Assembly: GCA_025924845.1 (NCBI GenBank)
Contig: JAICHN010000001.1
Location: 1-38,678, forward strand
Direction: 5' to 3'
DNA: 38,678 nt
Source: Chloroflexota bacterium
GTDB taxonomy: Bacteria > Chloroflexota > UBA5177 > JANWHV01
In this document: positions 35,035-38,678 of the stretch, one piece after another
Numbering within the stretch: position 1 is the stretch's first letter
Layout: each line of letters begins with the position of its first letter
Notes under the pieces: generated by a model
The model's input: the letters and a program-made list of their open reading frames with translations, nothing else
Told to the model about the DNA's origin: nothing
The model's database searches: none
Made by a program: the position numbers and the translations under genes

Positions 35035-35370
35035 CTAACTCTGAACCGTGGAAACCCCAGCCGGGAGAACGCCTTCGGTGGCGCGGATATCGTGGGCAAT
35101 AATCTCCACGACGCGCCAGCGCTTGTCCTTGCTCAACGGCCGTGTTTCCTCGATCCGTACTGTGTCGCCGACCTTGCAGGCGTTCGGCTCATCGTGCGCC
35201 TTGAAGCGCTTGGTTACGCGCATCGTGTGCTTATACAGCCGGTGCTTGTGCAGCGACTCGACGGCCACGACCACTGTCTTGTCCATTTTGTCGCTGACCA
35301 CCCGGCCAACTTTCTGCTTCCGGCGACCTTGCGGCGAAACTACTGTCTCGGCCGCTGCTTGCTCGGCCAT
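35035..35370 (-). CDS. rpsQ: 30S ribosomal protein S17
   Basis: Protein of 111 aa. The OB-fold core has [40 protein letters not shown] and WRVVEII. It carries an extra N-terminal arm (about 17 residues) and a C-terminal extension (about 15) compared with the usual 80-90 residues. It lies one base after rpmC. Confidence 0.96.
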   Translation of the reverse strand: MAEQAAAETVVSPQGRRKQKVGRVVSDKMDKTVVVAVESLHKHRLYKHTMRVTKRFKAHDEPNACKVGDTVRIEETRPLSKDKRWRVVEIIAHDIRATEGVLPAGVSTVQS

Positions 35371-35371
35371 A

Positions 35372-35578
35372 TTAGCCTATCCTCCGCAATTGATCCTCAC
35401 GCAGCAACGTCTTCAGGCGAGCGATCTCGCGCCGCAAGGTCTGGACCCGTGCCTGATTCGTAGCCTGACGATTGGCCAGTTGAAAGCGCAGCGTGGCCAG
35501 TTCGTCCTGCGTCTGGCGTAGCAATTGCAGCAACTCACCGGGGGTCTGTGCCCGCAAAGTGGCGGTATGCTTACTCAT
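35372..35578 (-). CDS. rpmC: 50S ribosomal protein L29
   Basis: Helical-hairpin protein of 68 aa: [20 protein letters not shown] and the second helix [23 protein letters not shown] at 35578 overlaps the rplP stop by eight bases; the longer frame to 35785 is antisense-like shadow of rplP. Confidence 0.94.
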   Translation of the reverse strand: MSKHTATLRAQTPGELLQLLRQTQDELATLRFQLANRQATNQARVQTLRREIARLKTLLREDQLRRIG

Positions 35579-36095
35579 CAGAACCGCCCTCCTCACCGTC
35601 GTCCAACGTCGCGTCGTCCTCGATCTCGTCGTCTCCCGCCTCAAAGACCGCCGTATCCGCCTCGGCGACCTGCTCGACGATCTCATTTTCCCGCCTGGTG
35701 ACGAAACGGCAGGGAATCGGCAACTTATAGGCGGCCAGGCGCATAGCCTCACGCGCCGCGTCCTCGCGAACGCCGGCAATCTCAAATAGAATCCGGCCCG
35801 GCTTGATCACCGCCACCCAGTGGTCGGGAGCACCCTTACCGCTGCCCATCCGGGTCTCGGCCGGCTTGGCGGTAACGGGCTTGGCGGGGAAAACGCGGAT
35901 CCAGATCTTGCCGCCACGCCGGGTATAGCGGGTGATAACACGCCGCGCGGCCTCAATCTGCCGGCTCTCCATCCAACAGGTGCCCTGGGCCTGCAGCGCG
36001 AAATCACCGAAAGCGATCTCAGTGCCGCGATGGGCGTCGCCTTTCCTCCGCCCGCGATGCACCTTGCGATGCTTGACTCGTTTCGGCATTAACAT
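35571..36095 (-). CDS. rplP: 50S ribosomal protein L16 with acidic C-terminal tail
   Basis: Protein of 174 aa that organises the A-site region of 23S rRNA. The core (1-136) is typical: [38 protein letters not shown] and [13 protein letters not shown]. The normal family ends near residue 140. Here about 35 residues follow that are strongly acidic, 16 Asp or Glu after residue 140 ([20 protein letters not shown]). The tail's role is unknown. The stop overlaps rpmC by eight bases, so the tail is within the coupled region. Confidence 0.96.
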   Translation of the reverse strand: MLMPKRVKHRKVHRGRRKGDAHRGTEIAFGDFALQAQGTCWMESRQIEAARRVITRYTRRGGKIWIRVFPAKPVTAKPAETRMGSGKGAPDHWVAVIKPGRILFEIAGVREDAAREAMRLAAYKLPIPCRFVTRRENEIVEQVAEADTAVFEAGDDEIEDDATLDDGEEGGSDE

Positions 36096-36109
36096 GGCGT
36101 GATTCCTTC

Positions 36110-36838
36110 CTATGCCTGGCTGCTTGGCCGGTCGCCGCCGCGAGGCGGACGAGGCCGACGCCGCTCCGCCGGGCGCTCGCCCGAAGGCACGGCATCAGTC
36201 TGGCGCATTTGACCGGGCAGAACGTCTCCACGATAAATCCACACTTTGACGCCGATCACTCCATAGGTGGTGCGAGCCAGCGCTGTGCCAAAGTCAATAT
36301 CGGCACGCAGAGTATGCAGAGGCACGCGTCCCCGACGCTCCCACTCGCGGCGGGCCATTTCGGCTCCGCCCAGGCGGCCTGCAACGTTGATACGAATGCC
36401 CTTGGCGCCCGCTTGCATGGCTCGCTGTACGGTGAGCTTCATGGCGCGCTTAAAGGCCACGCGCTTCTCAAGCTGCTCCGCCACGTTTCGCGCCACCAGC
36501 ACCGCGTTCAAATCGGGTTGGCGGATCTCCAGGATGTTCACGGCCACCCGCTTGCCGGTCTTCTGCTCGAGCAGCTTCCGTAATTCTTCGACGTTGGCGC
36601 CGCTCTTGCCGATGACGATTCCAGGCTTCGCGGTGTGAATCATCACCGTGACTCGGTTCACCGCGCGTTCAATCTCGATCATGGCGATGCCCGCGTTGCG
36701 ATGGCGCGCGAAGATCAACGCCCTCAACATCAGGTCCTCATGCAGCAGCGTTTTGTAGTCACGCCCCGCGTACCATCGAGCTTGCCAGGTGCGGTTGACC
36801 CCGAGCCTGAAGCCGACCGGATGTACCTTCTGGCCCAT
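36110..36838 (-). CDS. rpsC: 30S ribosomal protein S3
   Basis: Protein of 242 aa at the mRNA entry channel. [20 protein letters not shown] begins it; the KH domain has [20 protein letters not shown]; the C-terminal domain has [20 protein letters not shown] and [13 protein letters not shown]. The last 30 residues are Arg/Pro-rich. It lies three bases after rplV. Confidence 0.97.
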   Translation of the reverse strand: MGQKVHPVGFRLGVNRTWQARWYAGRDYKTLLHEDLMLRALIFARHRNAGIAMIEIERAVNRVTVMIHTAKPGIVIGKSGANVEELRKLLEQKTGKRVAVNILEIRQPDLNAVLVARNVAEQLEKRVAFKRAMKLTVQRAMQAGAKGIRINVAGRLGGAEMARREWERRGRVPLHTLRADIDFGTALARTTYGVIGVKVWIYRGDVLPGQMRQTDAVPSGERPAERRRPRPPRGGDRPSSQA

Positions 36839-36841
36839 GCT

Positions 36842-37180
36842 CTACTCCCTATCCTCAACGACGACCGTGATATGCGTGTGCCGCCGCAACTTGGGCATCG
36901 CGCGCCCTTTGGAGACGCGCCACGCCCGCTTAAAGGTCCGCCCCTCGTCCGCCATCACCGTGTGGATGTAGAGATCGGACGGTTCCATCTGGTAGTTGTT
37001 CTCGGCGTTCGCCACCGCCGACTTCAGCACCTTGTAAACATCTTTTGCCGCGTGCTGCGGCATAAACTGCAGAATGGTCAGAGCCTCGGTAGCCTTCCGC
37101 CCTCTGATCGCGTTTACCACCAGGCGAACTTTCCGGGGCGACCCCTTTACATCACGGGCCACCGCGCGCGCTTGTGCCAT
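36842..37180 (-). CDS. rplV: 50S ribosomal protein L22
   Basis: Protein of 112 aa that lines the exit tunnel. It has GSPRKVRLVVNAIRGRKATE, LKSAVANAENNYQMEPSDLY and the tunnel beta-hairpin region KRAWRVSKGRAMPKLRRHTH. It follows rpsS by 14 bases. Confidence 0.97.
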   Translation of the reverse strand: MAQARAVARDVKGSPRKVRLVVNAIRGRKATEALTILQFMPQHAAKDVYKVLKSAVANAENNYQMEPSDLYIHTVMADEGRTFKRAWRVSKGRAMPKLRRHTHITVVVEDRE

Positions 37181-37194
37181 GTGCGTGCTCCCGC

Positions 37195-37479
37195 CTACTT
37201 CAGCGCCGTGGAACGCTCGGTCTTGCCGCCATGGCCACGAAAGTGGCGCGTGGGGGCGAACTCACCGAGGCGATGCCCGACCATGTTCTCACTGATAAAA
37301 ATCGGTACGTGCCGGCGGCCGTCGTGAATGGCGATGGTGTGATTCACGAACTCAGGAAATATCGTGGAGGCACGGGACCATGTCTTGATGATCTTCCGCT
37401 CACGCGCCCGGTTCATCGCCTCGATCTTTTTAAGCAGCTTGGGGTCGACGAACCAGCCCTTCTTGATTGATCTGGACAT
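37195..37479 (-). CDS. rpsS: 30S ribosomal protein S19
   Basis: Protein of 94 aa of the 30S head. [40 protein letters not shown] and [20 protein letters not shown] are diagnostic. It lies 18 bases after rplB. Confidence 0.97.
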   Translation of the reverse strand: MSRSIKKGWFVDPKLLKKIEAMNRARERKIIKTWSRASTIFPEFVNHTIAIHDGRRHVPIFISENMVGHRLGEFAPTRHFRGHGGKTERSTALK

Positions 37480-37497
37480 TACGTTCCCTCCTTCCCG

Positions 37498-38322
37498 TTA
37501 CTTCTTCCGCCGGCGAACAATCATCGGCTGCGTCTTCTTGTTTCGGCGCGTACGGTAACCCATGGCAGGCTTGCCCCAGGGAGTCTGCGGCTGGCCACCG
37601 ATGGGTGCCCGGCCTTCTCCTCCGCCGTGCGGGTGATCGACCGGATTCATCACTGAACCGCGCACCGTGGGCCGCCTGCCCATCCAGCGGGAGCGTCCGG
37701 CCTTACCGATGCTCTCGTTCTCGTGCTCGATGTTGCCTACCTGGCCCAGCGTGGCACGCGCCACCAACGGCACCAGGCGCACCTCGCCCGAGGGCATCCG
37801 CAACTGGGCGTATTTCCCTTCCTTGGCCATCAATTGCGCCGCCGTGCCCGCGCTGCGGACCAACTGACCGCCGCGTCCAGGCTCCAACTCAATATTGTGA
37901 ACCGTGCTGCCCAGCGGCATGTTACGGAGCGGCAGGCAGTTGCCCACCCTAATCTCCGCCTCGGCGCCCGACGCAATCGTCTGCCCCACGGTCAGACCCA
38001 CCGGCGCGAGAATATAACGCTTTTCCCCATCGGCATAATGAATCAGGGCGATACGCGACGTACGGTTCGGGTCATACTCGATAGAGACTACCTTGCCCGG
38101 CACGCCATCCTTGTTCCGCTTGAAATCGATGATGCGGTACCGGCGCTTGTGCCCGCCGCCCCGATGCCGTACTGTGATTCGACCTTGATTATTGCGTCCG
38201 GCGTGACGCTTTAGCGGCTCGGTCAGTGAGCGCTCCGGCCGTGATCGGGTGATCTCCTCGAAGCTGGAGACCGACATCCCGCGCCGGCCGGGTGAAGTCG
38301 GCTTGTACTTCTTAACTGGCAT
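37498..38322 (-). CDS. rplB: 50S ribosomal protein L2
   Basis: Protein of 274 aa near the peptidyl-transferase centre. It has [40 protein letters not shown] (with the conserved His that is important for peptidyl transfer) and the end [11 protein letters not shown]. It lies 12 bases after rplW. Confidence 0.98.
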   Translation of the reverse strand: MPVKKYKPTSPGRRGMSVSSFEEITRSRPERSLTEPLKRHAGRNNQGRITVRHRGGGHKRRYRIIDFKRNKDGVPGKVVSIEYDPNRTSRIALIHYADGEKRYILAPVGLTVGQTIASGAEAEIRVGNCLPLRNMPLGSTVHNIELEPGRGGQLVRSAGTAAQLMAKEGKYAQLRMPSGEVRLVPLVARATLGQVGNIEHENESIGKAGRSRWMGRRPTVRGSVMNPVDHPHGGGEGRAPIGGQPQTPWGKPAMGYRTRRNKKTQPMIVRRRKK

Positions 38323-38334
38323 GAGACTCGTTCC

Positions 38335-38655
38335 TCACAAACTGCCGAAGAAATCATCAATGCTCTGACCAGGCGCCAGAGTGACTATCGCCTTCTTCCA
38401 GGACGGAATCGTCCCCCGCCGCTTACCGCTGCCCCGCTCCCGCGGACGCACGGTCATCGTGTTGACGTCCAGGACGACCACCTTGAATCGTTCCTGCACG
38501 GCCTGGCGAATTTCGATCTTATTCGCTTCACGCGCCACACGGAACACATACTTGGGGCTTGAATTTAGCCCGCGCTTCCGGGAAGGAGTAGGATTAGCCA
38601 TCGCCGTGCTCTTCTCGGTAATGACCGGCAAGCGCAATACCTCGGCAATCTCCAT
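38335..38655 (-). CDS. rplW: 50S ribosomal protein L23 with a small insertion
   Basis: Protein of 106 aa at the exit tunnel, the docking site for trigger factor and SRP. Family marks: LRLPVITEKSTAM, YVFRVAREANKIEIRQAVQE and SWKKAIVTLAPGQSIDDF. Between EKSTAM and YVFRVA lie about 16 residues (ANPTPSRKRGLNSSPK), roughly a dozen more than usual, basic and probably a surface loop. The ATG has GGGAGG eight bases upstream. rplD should lie just beyond the window's right edge. Confidence 0.95.
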   Translation of the reverse strand: MEIAEVLRLPVITEKSTAMANPTPSRKRGLNSSPKYVFRVAREANKIEIRQAVQERFKVVVLDVNTMTVRPRERGSGKRRGTIPSWKKAIVTLAPGQSIDDFFGSL

Positions 38656-38678
38656 CAGCTCAACCTCCCATCAAGCGC

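Noticed and set aside
34456..35463. A 335-codon open frame on the plus strand across rplX, rplN, rpsQ and rpmC.
   Set aside because: It is antisense to secure ribosomal genes and its protein looks like no family; GC-rich coding often leaves the opposite strand open.

Overview
The window is about 38.7 kb of moderately GC-rich bacterial chromosome. Gene content suggests a member of Chloroflexota or a related Terrabacteria lineage: four-cysteine (zinc) forms of S4, S14 and L36, a zinc-LID adenylate kinase, a DarA-type c-di-AMP receptor beside tmk, an R3H/AAA ATPase of the SpoIIIAA/Ycf45 type, an FmdB zinc ribbon, and an ECF sigma factor paired with a Rieske protein. The assignment rests on reading protein motifs only. 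No rRNA, tRNA, CRISPR array, insertion sequence or phage gene was seen.

Left half (1-23 kb), mixed metabolic and regulatory genes in short operons on both strands: a Gfo/Idh/MocA oxidoreductase cut by the window edge; a CPBP membrane protease; a two-gene unit of a small membrane protein and a class V aminotransferase; a GlcD-type FAD oxidase with a structured leader; an ECF sigma factor overlapping a membrane-anchored Rieske protein, followed by a CnoX/YbbN-like thioredoxin-TPR gene (apparently frameshifted near its end) and a secreted beta-propeller protein; a pyrimidine-nucleoside phosphorylase coupled to a HAD phosphatase; a Cof-type HAD hydrolase; guaB followed by an FHA protein; a membrane-anchored protein of unknown function; a GNAT-like gene, R3H ATPase, tmk and darA in one operon; a phosphofructokinase with pyrophosphate-type signature residues; a small coiled-coil protein; an FmdB zinc ribbon; and an M50 membrane protease.

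Right half (23-38.7 kb), the fused S10-spc-alpha ribosomal protein superoperon on the minus strand. In transcription order: rplW, rplB, rpsS, rplV, rpsC, rplP, rpmC, rpsQ, rplN, rplX, rplE, rpsN, rpsH, rplF, rplR, rpsE, rpmD, rplO, secY, adk, map, rpmJ, rpsM, rpsK, rpsD, rpoA, rplQ, truA, rplM, rpsI. It ends at a very strong bidirectional terminator shared with the convergent M50 protease gene. infA, usually between map and rpmJ, is absent here. L16 has an unusual acidic C-terminal tail and L23 an insertion.

The most interesting candidate system is the ECF sigma factor with an overlapping protein that joins a short cytoplasmic segment, a Tat-like membrane anchor and an extracytoplasmic bc1-type Rieske domain. 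This arrangement would suit a redox-sensing anti-sigma factor. The role is inferred, not shown.
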